A stretch of DNA of 64,000 nt from Globisporangium splendens (Eukaryota > Oomycota > Peronosporomycetes > Pythiales > Pythiaceae): contig VFIW01000019.1 of NCBI GenBank assembly GCA_006386115.1, positions 310,001 to 374,000 on the forward strand. The letters are read 5' to 3'. This document shows positions 22,740-32,732 of this stretch, piece by piece. Made by a program: the position numbers and the translations under genes. Under the pieces are notes generated by a model. It was given only the letters and a program-made list of their open reading frames with translations, did not search any database and was not told the origin of the DNA. Position 1 is the stretch's first letter. Each line of letters starts with the position of its first letter.

Positions 22740-23401
22740 AAGAGAGAATAGCGCGGAAAAAATTGCATGCGTAATTTACGAGCACGAGGTGGGTAAGTTA
22801 CGTCGTGTAACTTACGCGGGTTACAGCGTAACCATGAGTGTTGGTCCACCAAAGTTGCTTTTTGATGAGCATCAAAAGCTGCACAGTGTGAAGGTCTGTG
22901 GTTGCATATGCCGCTATGTGAGTATGTAGTTGGCGCATCTTAGCCATTGCTGCTTTGGGTATTCTCTGCTTGGACTCGGTTTGGTTGTCACCTGCGCAAC
23001 AGTGTCCACATGTTTTGCAGCACCACATTTGCTATCTTGGATCTCGCCCAGAATCTATTCCGATGTGGATTGGATAAAAATCTTGTAAACTACATTTGCT
23101 TTCAGCCAATGGTAGGTTATTGAAGTTGGCAATACATTCTTCCAATGTCAATCAATGCCAATCCTGATGCTCGCCTTGATGCTGCAGCAGCTCCATGCAA
23201 TCCAAATGCTGGTAATAGCGCTTCAAGGCGATGGAGCCACCGCGTTGCATCGTCTGGTTTGCATAACGACGCAATAGATCTTGTGCGAACGTCCTAGGAT
23301 GACTCGACGTCTCTGACGGTAGTCCGTCCTCGTCTCACATCGAGAAAACGATCTGGTTCACACGCTGAGAGAGAAAAAAAAAGACACAAGAACAAAGCCG
23401 A
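22740..23401. other. intergenic between divergent genes
   Basis: The shared upstream region of the FHA-CHAT-STAND gene (minus) and the decayed leucine-rich gene (plus). No initiator-like match better than chance was found for the minus-strand gene. Confidence 0.5.
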
Positions 23402-25457
23402 ATGAGTGCGAGTTCGCCCCCACGAGCAGTTGTGCTGTAGGTCGACGATGTGGACGCAATCCTCCAGGAATGGTGCTCGTGTGTGCAGAATATGACACAG
23501 TTCGAAGAAGCCGCGCTGCATTCACAGCAACCGCGCTTTGTCCTCATTGTACGCGCATTGATTCCCCAGGACGAGCAACTGCACGATGCAAGTGTTACAG
23601 CTAATCGGAAACGCAAAGCGGCAGTGTTCAGAGATGACGACAGGCAGTCGCACGAGCGCTGGTGGACGCAGCTGCTAGATGCGATCCAAGTGCTGCACTT
23701 GCTGCTCCAGAGTGCCGATGAAGAGTTCGTGATGATGACACCAGACGCGAGGGAGAACTTGTTGCAGTTTCTGCACGAAGATATCGAGGTAGTTGTGCAT
23801 GTCGGCTGGAATGTGTGTGTCGTGAAGCGGAAAGACAATCCTGTCGATGCGCTTTTGCGGACGTTCAACCGCCGGACGACCGAGGACGCCATCACTACTC
23901 AATGCGACTCGGGCGTCGGCTTTGTTTTGGGTTTCTCTGGCTGCAAGCAGATCCCAGAGATTGCGATGGATTCGCTCCGCGACGTGTTGCAGCGACGTGA
24001 CGCCAACGCGCTGTACCAGACCAGCAGCGCGTCACTGCAAAAGCTGCTGCAAGCCTCTCGATACGACCAACAACACCCTGCTCCCGTTCGACTAGGATTG
24101 CGCTTCTGGAATTGTGCAGTCTCGCTTCAAACGCTGACTATGCTGCGCTCGTGTGTCAGCGGCTTCGACTCTTCTCTGCAGTTGGTCTCCGGCAACAAGA
24201 GCTCGTCCACAAATGTCAACAAGTGGACGCCAGCATTTCAGTTGAAGATGCTGGATCTGAGTGAAAACGTGCTGGGTGACGAGCTGCTCGACAATGCGGC
24301 ACGTTTGATTCAGTCGGTGCACACTGATGCGCTCTCATTGAATGGTATTTCTAATGGTCTCATCGCAAATGAAGCTCGGGAGGCGTTCCTTTGCGCGATC
24401 TTGATGCGTTCGTCGCCTTCTGCTCTGTCTGGTGATCATCACCAGCACATGAAGACCCTCTCACTCGCGGAAAATTCGTTTACTTGGCGCCAGCTCCAGC
24501 GATCGGGACACTTCTCCATGTTGGTGCCAGTCGGTTTAGGGAGACACTACCCAGCAACTGGAGTTTGTCGCTATCGAGCTTACTGCCGGTGCTGTCGATC
24601 GACAGGGATGTGCTGTGGCCGTGGCTCGCGTTCGGCATCTTCCGTTCGCTGGCGCGCTCGGGGGTCACAGAGCTCGATCTGTCGTACAATCGGTTCGATG
24701 AGCACGATGTCGAGGTCTTTGCGCGCGTCGTGGCGTCCTTGCAGCCGCCACAAAGGGTGTGGTACGACGAACCATTTCTATTCGATAAGGGTGAGGAGGA
24801 AGAGAAGGTGGACGATGGGCAAAATGCAGAAGAAAATAACGAGACGGTCGCAGAATGGATCTGCCTGGCCGCCGCCACGGAATACGCACAAGACCGCGAG
24901 AAGATGCCACTGCACTGGCGGAGCGTAATTGCGACGATGACGATAGCGAGAGCTGGTACGTTGTGGTGCAGTATTGGCAAGAGTGGGTGTGCATCGTCGT
25001 TCCTGGGCATGACTACGAATGGGTTCGTACCTCATCAATCACCACGAAGGTTCATGAGGTTGGTCCTGTGGACTCGAGCGCACGCGTGACGTCACTGATC
25101 ATGGACTGGCATCATGCTACAACGCCACGTGGAGACCCCGACCGGATCCAAGTCGTGAAGCAGCTGCTGAAGCACATTGGATCGCCATTGAAGTCGCTTC
25201 GACTTCGCAGCTCGACGCTCACGACGGCGGACGTGCACGAACCGCTGGCGCTCTGTCCGCGGTTGCAGCATTTGGATATCGAATCGTGTGTCCACAGAGA
25301 TATCGCGAGCCCCATGGACAGAGCCAACAGCGCATTCCTGAAGCTACAGTCGGTGAACCTGCGCCATAATCCACTCACATCAGAAGATCGCGAGACATTG
25401 GCGGAAGTCGATACCAAGTTTGGTATCAGCAGCACCATTTGGTACTTTTCGGAGTGA
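23402..25457 (+). pseudogene. decayed leucine-rich (RNase-inhibitor-type) repeat gene
   Basis: A leucine-rich protein similar along its length to the intact gene at 27975-30479. Shared landmarks are an N-terminal Cys-containing segment, a WPWLAFGIF / WAWLTFGVF block followed by an LDLS or LDIS repeat, a W(V/M)C(I/V)(V/L)VPG block, and C-terminal repeats of the LKSLRL / LQHLDIE type. The natural start is probably ATG 23402 (MSASSPPRAV), but an in-frame TAG at 23438 follows; the next in-frame ATG is 23492. The frame then shifts near 24480-24525, where a 53-bp GT-AG interval could alternatively be an intron, and again near 24895-24925, where no intron fits. Three disruptions argue for a pseudogene, although assembly errors cannot be excluded. 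Confidence 0.55.
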
Positions 25458-25764
25458 AGGTCGCTCCAAAAAGAACAGATTATCCGTTTTATCCCCGCTA
25501 ATTGTTATATGTGTTTCTATCCTGTTATTTGCTTTGAGTATGCGAGATTGCACCCTCAGTGAAGCAATACTGGAATGTGTGATACCCCTTGGTTTAACGA
25601 CATCTCAATGAAGCTCAGCATAACGTTTATAACAACAAACTTTAAAATGTTGTTACTCAAAGGGGAAAGACTTGCCATGGTTTGACGTTTCCTGACTCGA
25701 CCCCACACTTTCCGTGTCAGTCTTTCCATACAGTATCAAATACAAACAGGCTCGGAAGATAATA
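25458..25764. other. intergenic, AT-rich
   Basis: A short spacer between the decayed leucine-rich gene and the next gene on the same strand. No feature is recognised. Confidence 0.5.
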
Positions 25765-27681
25765 ATGGCGCGAATGGGCATGAGCGCGTCATCGCCGTGG
25801 CGCCCCGAGCGCAGCGGATCCGTGTCGCCGCATCTGGAGCCGCGCGCGGACGGCGCCGCCACAGCTGTGCAGACGTACAGCGACCGCGGTGGCAGCGGCA
25901 GCGTCCACTCCACCCGCCCAGCGTCCAACGGCGGCATTGTCACGCGCAGCCGAAAGCGCCGCCATTTCGACGCCAGCGCTCACAACAAGAGCGAGCGGCA
26001 TCTTCAGAGCGGCAAACCGGACGATCAACAGCAATGCAGTGAAGGCAAGACGGAGAGTAGCTCGCTGCGCAAGATGCAGAGCAGCCTGACAGCCGCGATG
26101 GAGCACATGGAGAAGGCGCAGATCGAGTTCTTCCATGTCGAGCGCGCGTTGAAGCGTGAGAAATCGCAGCATCTGGTGACTCCGGACGACGTGCCGTGGA
26201 GCGTCAAAGTGCATTTCTACTGCGAGTTCTGGGAGAAATTTAAGGAGCAGTTGCAGAAGATGCTTGGACATGATGCTATGGAGAGCGGACCTAGCGAGCA
26301 GCACCGTGTGGAGCACAACAAGCGCAGTCTGGACGCATTGGACTTGCTGGCAAAGAGCGTATGGGGCGAAACGAGGACATCGGCGCGCGAGGTGTTTAGA
26401 AGTGGACCGATTGTGCTGGCAGCAGCAGACAATGGGCCACATCGTCCGACGAGCAGTGCAGTAAATGGAAGACCGCCTATCCATAGCACTGGTTCATTAG
26501 CATTTGCAGCAGCAGGAAAGAAACGAGCAAAGACTGCTGCTGCGTCCCGTTCCACTACAACATCAACAGTACTATCGGGCATGAAAAAGAAGAGGTTGAT
26601 ACCGACAAGCGCACTTAACAACTCCAATCCCAAGGTGTCTGCTGCCGTCAGCTCTGTGATGACACAGCTACAAACATCGCCATCCGCAGATTTGATGCAC
26701 AACAACGAGGATGTGAGTGAGACCAGCAGTGTGCAACAAAGGCAACCCTCCGTTGAAGTACCTTTGAAAATGAAGCCACGTCGACGATCCAAGTATAACA
26801 AGTTTCCACTTTTGCAGCAGGAGCTTCATGCGAAACTGGACAGCGACGACGAGCGGATGGCTTGGCCGAAATTGAGACTTCCATTCCCTCGACACCATCT
26901 CGTTTTTGATCCAGAAAAGTACCCAGAGCTTACAAGCTACCACGAGAAGAACTGGTACAGCGGAATTGCGACGTACCTCGAGATGGTCTTTTGCCACCCA
27001 AGTAGTAGCGGTGATCGACGGCGGATAACTACTTCAAAGTACCAACTGATTAGTCGTCAAAGTGAGTTACTGAGCAAGTACATCGAGGCGCTGGGGGTGT
27101 ACGAGGTCGCTCGGAATTTCTTAGTGAACAAGGATGCAAGTTTTGCGTTCTTCTTTGTCAACCGGTTCATCGAACTCGAGTTTCTCAGCGAAAAGGAGTT
27201 GAAGCTGCACTTGAGGTATGTGAAGCAGCCGTGGAGATCGCCGATTACGCAGCAGTATCAACTCTCTTGGTGGGATATGCTGTCACGGAAGAAAAAAGTG
27301 GACGGTCTAGAAGGGTTGCAACAAATCGTTTTACTAAGCGAGGCAGCCAAGGAGCTACTGGCGAGCGCGCACTTTAATCAGTGGTTGGACTTTGACGCCA
27401 AGTGGATGCGAGTCGCAACGGAAGCACCCTGGAAAACGATGCTGGACGCATACTTTGTGCAAACCGAGACGCATCGCGCACAGCGACGGAAGCCAGCGAA
27501 GGTAAAGCCACGCATTAAACACGAAGAAGCGAATGCTCCCTCCTCGACGCAGCCAGCGGAGCGTCTCCGCTGGTTCCAGAACCTGGTGGACCACCTCTCC
27601 GACTCCACAGCCTCGGAGGATGACGACTCGAGAAGCGATCAACGGCCGAAGCTGGGCAAACGCCTGAGGACAAGCAAGTGA
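25765..27681 (+). CDS. unrecognised 638-residue protein, probably nuclear
   Basis: I do not recognise the family. The start is taken as ATG 25765 (MARMGMSASS); the frame is open further up only from a GTG. The N-terminal 110 residues are Ser/Arg/Gly rich with a basic cluster SRKRRHF near 75. A helical segment with heptad-like spacing (MEHMEKAQIEFFHVERALKR, about 115-134) is followed by an aromatic stretch VHFYCEFWEKFKEQL. A long Ser/Thr/Lys-rich linker follows (about 230-340), then an ordered C-terminal half rich in Trp and Tyr (WYSGIATYLEMVFC, YQLSWWDML, NQWLDFDAKWM). The tail is acidic then basic (SEDDDSRS...KLGKRLRTSK). The basic patches and disordered linker suggest a nuclear or DNA-associated protein, which is inference only. 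It sits between two leucine-rich paralogs on the same strand. Confidence 0.7.
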   Translation: MARMGMSASSPWRPERSGSVSPHLEPRADGAATAVQTYSDRGGSGSVHSTRPASNGGIVTRSRKRRHFDASAHNKSERHLQSGKPDDQQQCSEGKTESSSLRKMQSSLTAAMEHMEKAQIEFFHVERALKREKSQHLVTPDDVPWSVKVHFYCEFWEKFKEQLQKMLGHDAMESGPSEQHRVEHNKRSLDALDLLAKSVWGETRTSAREVFRSGPIVLAAADNGPHRPTSSAVNGRPPIHSTGSLAFAAAGKKRAKTAAASRSTTTSTVLSGMKKKRLIPTSALNNSNPKVSAAVSSVMTQLQTSPSADLMHNNEDVSETSSVQQRQPSVEVPLKMKPRRRSKYNKFPLLQQELHAKLDSDDERMAWPKLRLPFPRHHLVFDPEKYPELTSYHEKNWYSGIATYLEMVFCHPSSSGDRRRITTSKYQLISRQSELLSKYIEALGVYEVARNFLVNKDASFAFFFVNRFIELEFLSEKELKLHLRYVKQPWRSPITQQYQLSWWDMLSRKKKVDGLEGLQQIVLLSEAAKELLASAHFNQWLDFDAKWMRVATEAPWKTMLDAYFVQTETHRAQRRKPAKVKPRIKHEEANAPSSTQPAERLRWFQNLVDHLSDSTASEDDDSRSDQRPKLGKRLRTSK

Positions 27682-27974
27682 AACGTGAGGCTACAAGACT
27701 TGAGAAGACATCCACGAGTATGCCATTTAATCGATCGGTAAGTGGCATGCCATTTTACAATAAAGTGATCTTCTAGAGACCAAGTTGACCAATGTCTTCA
27801 TGCTCATGACACAAATGCACAGAACACTGAATTATAAAGATAGAGAGTGAAAGCCCTGTCACAGCGGCTGTTGTTCCCAGACGCATCAACGGTCGTATCA
27901 ACTTACAGAATGGAGTGGGACCGATTGGAGGATGTCGTAGCCCAACAGCTAGATACTCACAACCAAGTTGAAAG

Positions 27975-30479
27975 ATGGCGTGGTCTCCAGGTGGAAGCAG
28001 CAGCACGACGAGCGACGCGGAGCGCCTCGTGGCCAAGTTCTGCGCGTGTCTTGACGGTCACGTGCGACTCGAGCTTCCGCGGCGCGTCGTCGCCGACTCC
28101 TCGGTGTCTACGGACGTTGGTGGCGGCGATGGCGTGCCCTGGATCTGCATCCGCTTTGACGACGCAGCATCGAGCACGACGCGCCAAGGGAGTGATAGTG
28201 AGCAACAGCGGCGTTGCCAGAGCGTTAGAGCCAAGCTGGAGGCGCTCAGTATCTTGAGCGCAGTCGCGAGTCTGCGCGCATTCTCGTGGAACGGGAATCC
28301 GCGGTTCTGGCGGCAGTTCCTGGATGTCCATTGTCATGGCGCTGTGGGATCAACGAAGGAATCCGCTACGACTAAACCGCAGCATGGTGGTGAGATCGTG
28401 ATGCCAAAGTTCCTGCTCGACTTTTCGTATATGCACATCACATCGGACTTGATCGCGCTCTGCTGCGCGTTTCTCACGGGAAGAAAGCGCAAAGCGAGGA
28501 AAACGAGACCGCATGGCATGCGCAGCGGGTTTATCGCTGCAATGGACAAGTTGGACGTCATGGCGGCGCATAGCCTGCAGAAATCGTCGTACCATCGAAT
28601 CCAGATTGGATTCCTCTTGAACCGCTGTGAGCTGCAACAGCAGCTTGTCCATGTGCCGTCGATGGAGACGGAGACGGCAAGGTCCACGAAACAATCGACT
28701 ATGGCTACGACTGCTGATGCAGGGAAGAATGCGGTTAAGCTGCTCCAAGAGCTCATTGATGTGATCTCCACACGAGCAGCTTGGATGGCGCAGTTTACTC
28801 ACAAACCCACAGCCTTGAGTCCAAGCAACAACCCCAAGTGTCTGGATCCAGATCCAGCAGCATGGAACTTCTTTTATTACGATGTCGCCATCTTGGATCT
28901 GAGTGCGTCGCGGTTAGCGAAGAGCGACTTCGCGCGACTCGCGCAATTGGTCGCAGCACTGCCAGGGTCGCTACGTGAACTGGTGCTCAACAAAGTGATC
29001 AGTGAGACTGACGCGAAGGGGTACGCAGCGAGCTTCGGGACGCTCATGACCGAGTTGTTTGCGGTCGAGAATGACTCTGGGGACGAGTCAACGCCTTCGA
29101 AGTCCAGTGTAAGAGCTGATCTCCTAAGCCGCAACGCCAACTTTGTGGAGCGCTTTACGTTTGACTGGAATCTGCTGAACGTTGGCCGTGTCTCGTCGCT
29201 CTTTTCAGCGATCCACACGAGCTCAGGGACACGCAAATCAGTTAAAGAGCTCTCGCTGATAGGCGCCTTTCGTCGCTTCGATGGAGCTCAGTGTTTGCCC
29301 TGGGCTTGGCTCACGTTTGGCGTATTCCATCATGCATCAAAGTGTCGACTGCAGAGTCTGGACATCTCGTGCAATGTGTTGACGCACGACGCTGTGAACG
29401 CGATGATGCGGGTGCTGACGATGGCAAACTATGCAAACGAGCTTCTGGGCGTCCACACTCTATATACCGAGCACGACCGCATTCGCAACAATGCTGCGAG
29501 AACGACGCCAGATCGATGGTGCGGTGCGCGACTGAAGGAACATGCAACGCTGTGGCCCACAAAACAAGCCTCCGACACGGAGATCGCGCTGAAGTTGAAC
29601 GACGAGAGTGCGTGGTTTGAAGTGCTGCAGCATAGCAAGCGGTGGATGTGCGTGTTGGTGCCTGGATATGGAGCCTTATGGACACACAGCAAATCTGTCT
29701 TGGCAATTGAGACGCGGCACCAGCAAGTCCGACGTGGCGCTGCCTCGTCATTGAAGACGCTGCGACTGAATGCGTTGGTGCACAAAGACACGGAGCGGGT
29801 CAGCCACGTGCTTCGCGAGCTGTTCCCACTCATTGGAGCATCGTTGCAGCATCTCGAACTCCGAGATAATCTGTTGAGCAACGTCGCACTCACCGCGATC
29901 ATGAAGTGCTGTCCGCACCTGTTGCATCTCGATGTCAGTGACTGCGAATTGATCACGATCGCAGCGATTACTGATGCCTACGAGCACAACGAAACGCGGC
30001 TGAGGTCACTTGTGCTCACCGAAAACCACGTCAAAGACCGTGACATTCGGCGTCTCATGGCATTGCTGCGCTGCACAGAGAACAAGAGCGAGGACAACAA
30101 CAGTAGCCCAAGCAGCAACGAGGGTGCAACAACGCCAATTTGCTCAGGCGCGGCCATGCATCTGGCGTACCTGGATGTGGATCAAAACCCCATTGGAAGA
30201 TTAGGACTCATGGCAATCGGTAAAGCGCTGCAAGTCAACAAAACAGCGCTGAGCACGGTCATCCTGAGCAAAAAAGAAGACCCGGACGGTCTTTTGCGCG
30301 GCCGCTTTGCGATTTACGAGAACGAACCGCTCGCAGTGCAGCCTCTGGGGCTGCAAGAGCGACTCGCGGTGCTCAGTGTGGAGAAGCAATGCGGGACGCA
30401 GAGCCTCGACGCCGTCGTGCTGCAGCAGATCTTTGCGTTTGCGGCCCAGCAAGTGTATCGAACGCTCGTGTGGAAATGA
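27975..30479 (+). CDS. leucine-rich repeat protein (RNase-inhibitor type), intact paralog
   Basis: A single-exon gene of 834 residues from ATG 27975. The N-terminal third is not repetitive. The middle and end contain irregular leucine-rich units of the RNase-inhibitor kind, for example FYYDVAILDLSASRL, LQSLDISCNVL, LQHLELRDNLLSNVALTAI, LLHLDVSDCEL and LAYLDVDQNPIGRLGLMAIGKAL. There is no signal peptide or transmembrane segment, so an intracellular scaffold or recognition role is inferred; no enzymatic domain is seen. It is the intact partner of the disrupted gene at 23402-25457, and the pair is separated by one unrelated gene. What it binds cannot be told from sequence. Confidence 0.75.
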   Translation: MAWSPGGSSSTTSDAERLVAKFCACLDGHVRLELPRRVVADSSVSTDVGGGDGVPWICIRFDDAASSTTRQGSDSEQQRRCQSVRAKLEALSILSAVASLRAFSWNGNPRFWRQFLDVHCHGAVGSTKESATTKPQHGGEIVMPKFLLDFSYMHITSDLIALCCAFLTGRKRKARKTRPHGMRSGFIAAMDKLDVMAAHSLQKSSYHRIQIGFLLNRCELQQQLVHVPSMETETARSTKQSTMATTADAGKNAVKLLQELIDVISTRAAWMAQFTHKPTALSPSNNPKCLDPDPAAWNFFYYDVAILDLSASRLAKSDFARLAQLVAALPGSLRELVLNKVISETDAKGYAASFGTLMTELFAVENDSGDESTPSKSSVRADLLSRNANFVERFTFDWNLLNVGRVSSLFSAIHTSSGTRKSVKELSLIGAFRRFDGAQCLPWAWLTFGVFHHASKCRLQSLDISCNVLTHDAVNAMMRVLTMANYANELLGVHTLYTEHDRIRNNAARTTPDRWCGARLKEHATLWPTKQASDTEIALKLNDESAWFEVLQHSKRWMCVLVPGYGALWTHSKSVLAIETRHQQVRRGAASSLKTLRLNALVHKDTERVSHVLRELFPLIGASLQHLELRDNLLSNVALTAIMKCCPHLLHLDVSDCELITIAAITDAYEHNETRLRSLVLTENHVKDRDIRRLMALLRCTENKSEDNNSSPSSNEGATTPICSGAAMHLAYLDVDQNPIGRLGLMAIGKALQVNKTALSTVILSKKEDPDGLLRGRFAIYENEPLAVQPLGLQERLAVLSVEKQCGTQSLDAVVLQQIFAFAAQQVYRTLVWK

Positions 30480-30592
30480 GTGAAAAATAGCTAGGAATAT
30501 TGTGATGATATGTCATTTTTGTGTGCAAATAAGCAAAACACACCCAAACAGCGTACTATTTAATGGAAAGGACTTATCTGCTTTAAAGCTTA

Positions 30593-31162
30593 TTACCACA
30601 TCGATACCGCGAGCGCGACAGCCATAGCGCTGGACACTGCTGTCCCCACGACGTGAGCGGCTGCGCTAGTGGTGGTGCTGGGGGTTGGCGACGGCACAGT
30701 CGTCGTCGTCGTCGTGGCGTCGGCACTGGACGCCGCCGTGTCTGCTGTCTTGACGGTGCCCACAGAAGCATCACTGGTCGAAGACGAGCCGGAGGCGGAG
30801 CCCGCACTCGTGGCGTCGAAGCCCGAGACGCCGCTCTTTTTGCAGAATGCCACGGCCGGGTCCACGAGCTGGCTGCGCAGCGCGATGCCGACGCCCACGG
30901 GAAGCGTGCAGTCGGCCGGGTTGAGCGCCAGGATCGCCTTGAGCAGCGCCACGCACGAGTCGGCGGCGCACATGGCCGTGAGCTGCGCGTCCGTGGGCGT
31001 GTCCGTGAGCTCCGAGAACACGACGCCCGACGCCGAGATGCACGTCGGCAGGTTCGGGTTCTGCGTCAGCGCGCCGAGCCCGCCCACCTGGCACTCGGGG
31101 AGCGTGGCCGCCGACGTGGCGCCTGCCAGCAGCAGCATGGAGATCGACGCAAGGAGCTTCAT
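30593..31162 (-). CDS. elicitin-like secreted protein with Ser/Thr-rich stalk and GPI-type tail (1)
   Basis: The frame encodes 189 residues from ATG 31162. A signal peptide (about 1-19, cleavage after ATSA) precedes an elicitin domain with six cysteines at 24, 41, 65, 70, 85 and 107. The spacing 17-24-5-15-22 is the family pattern that forms three disulfides around a sterol-binding pocket. After residue 115 the chain is almost all Ser, Thr, Ala and Pro, an O-glycosylated stalk, and it ends in a hydrophobic tail suited to GPI anchoring. Elicitins carry sterols for these sterol-auxotrophic organisms and are recognised by plants as defence elicitors. This is an elicitin-like class rather than the short secreted class. 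A related gene follows 0.7 kb downstream in map order at 31905-32648. Confidence 0.9.
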   Translation of the reverse strand: MKLLASISMLLLAGATSAATLPECQVGGLGALTQNPNLPTCISASGVVFSELTDTPTDAQLTAMCAADSCVALLKAILALNPADCTLPVGVGIALRSQLVDPAVAFCKKSGVSGFDATSAGSASGSSSTSDASVGTVKTADTAASSADATTTTTTVPSPTPSTTTSAAAHVVGTAVSSAMAVALAVSMW

Positions 31163-31230
31163 ATTAACACTGTGGAGCTGCTGGTGATGGTGGTGATGAG
31201 GGCGAGAGCGGCACGACTGCGGAGATGGCG

Positions 31231-31246
31231 GAATGGGGAAACGAGC
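31231..31246 (-). promoter_or_regulatory. oomycete initiator-like element of elicitin-like gene 1
   Basis: GCTCGTTTCCCCATTC matches 13 of 16 Inr consensus positions and lies about 70-85 bases upstream of the ATG at 31162. Confidence 0.45.
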
Positions 31247-31904
31247 TGCTCGTCCACATGATCATGCAACGCAGGACGTGCAGCTTCAGGAAAATGATGG
31301 TCATTGTGTGGTCGTAAACTGGGGTATGGATGGTGCAGACGGTGTAGTTCCTTTCGCAACAGCTAGGGCACTGTACGATCGCGTTTACTCGTAGTAGAAA
31401 GGTTGACTGTACTAGAGAAGCGTATCTTTATATACTAATATTATGAGTATGCATTATACAAAGGATAATTGTATTTAGGAGGGGAGTTTTGTTTTGTTGA
31501 ATTGAATGACCTTTTGCAAGGGTTGCACACTTGCTGGCTCTTTTAGCAAATTCGTGAAACATAGAAGATCTAGCATATAGATAGAGGTAAACCTGCATAT
31601 AAGGATTAAAGGAAGTACACAAATTATATGCAGTCACCTACCTAAATAACTCTTTATCTATGATCTACTTTACAACTAACCGTTACCAAAGGTGTAGGAG
31701 CAACCAAAGGTCGCCATCGTTTTCGTTCGGAACAACAACACAAAGCAGAAAGATAATAGCGATTCGTTCAGCAAGCATAATGGCGATTAAGAGTTGCCGA
31801 TACATCCATGACCACTTAGCAACAAACAAAATCAACAAGCAGTCATTGACAACAGGTAGAACTGCGAAGTGGAGACACACATGCTTCCTAATAGCACACT
31901 TCCC
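31247..31904. other. intergenic between the two elicitin-like genes
   Basis: AT-rich spacer containing the upstream region of elicitin-like gene 1 and the 3' flank of gene 2. No gene seen. Confidence 0.5.
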
Positions 31905-32648
31905 TTACGCCACCACTGCCAGCGCAGCAGAGACACTGAGCATGGCCCAAATTGACGCCCGACCCAAACTCGTTGCAGCGTCGCTCTTCGTCGCCGTTGG
32001 CGCGGGGCTCGGCCTCTCCGTCGTCTGTTTCTCTGCAGACGGTGGCTTGGTGGAGCTGGACGAGTCGCCGGCATTCACGCCTTCATCAATGCCCGAGTGT
32101 GTCGTGTTCGTGGGCTTGACCGAGCCTACCACCGCGCTCGAACCCGAGCCGCTCCTGTCTCCGCCACTGGAGCCATCCGCTTCCTTACCGACGGTGTTGA
32201 CGGCAGTAGTCGCAGGCTTTGGGACTTCGCTGCTGCTACTGCTTGACGCCGAGGCTTTGCTGCCGCTGCTGCTCATGCTGCTACTGGACGTGGTCGAGTC
32301 GGAGCCAGTGCCGGTCGCGCAGAACGATCGAATGGGCTCGAGAAGCCCCGAGACAAACGTGAGGCCACCGACCGGCAACAGACAATCCACAGGGTTCTTC
32401 GCCAATACTTCCTTCACGAGCTGGTTGCACGCTTCAGTCTGGCAGAGACTCGTGAGCTGAGAATTCGTGGGGGAGCCTGTGAGTTTCGTGAAATCCAGAC
32501 CAGACTGCGCCATGCACGTCTTGGTGTACGGCGTCGTCATGTACGACATGAGCTGCTCGATCGTGCATGGGGTGGTCGTGGCGGCCATCGTCGTTGCCGT
32601 TGACAGCAGCACACTGGAGACAACGAGCAGTTTTGTCATCATCATCAT
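31905..32648 (-). CDS. elicitin-like secreted protein with long Ser-rich stalk (2)
   Basis: The frame encodes 247 residues from the first of four tandem ATG codons at 32648 (MMMMTKLLVV). The signal peptide ends near residue 22. Six cysteines at 28, 45, 69, 74, 89 and 110 have spacing 17-24-5-15-21, almost the same as the neighbour at 30593-31162, so the two are tandem duplicates of the same elicitin-like class although their sequences differ widely. The stalk after residue 112 is longer, Ser/Gly/Thr/Pro rich, and contains NTT as a possible N-glycosylation site. The C-terminal 20 residues are hydrophobic (a GPI-type signal). The reading frame extends upstream to 32828, but that part would begin before the likely transcription start. 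Confidence 0.88.
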   Translation of the reverse strand: MMMMTKLLVVSSVLLSTATTMAATTTPCTIEQLMSYMTTPYTKTCMAQSGLDFTKLTGSPTNSQLTSLCQTEACNQLVKEVLAKNPVDCLLPVGGLTFVSGLLEPIRSFCATGTGSDSTTSSSSMSSSGSKASASSSSSSEVPKPATTAVNTVGKEADGSSGGDRSGSGSSAVVGSVKPTNTTHSGIDEGVNAGDSSSSTKPPSAEKQTTERPSPAPTATKSDAATSLGRASIWAMLSVSAALAVVA

Positions 32649-32716
32649 GGCTTTGCAACGAGGAAAGTGTTCCGCGTTTCGTCGAGTGGGAAGTTGGGAA
32701 TTTACTGGTTGCCAGC

Positions 32717-32732
32717 AAATTTGAGAATGAAA
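32717..32732 (-). promoter_or_regulatory. oomycete initiator-like element of elicitin-like gene 2
   Basis: TTTCATTCTCAAATTT matches 13 of 16 Inr consensus positions (12 of 13 in the CATTYYNCAWTTT core) about 70-85 bases upstream of the ATG at 32648. Confidence 0.55.
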
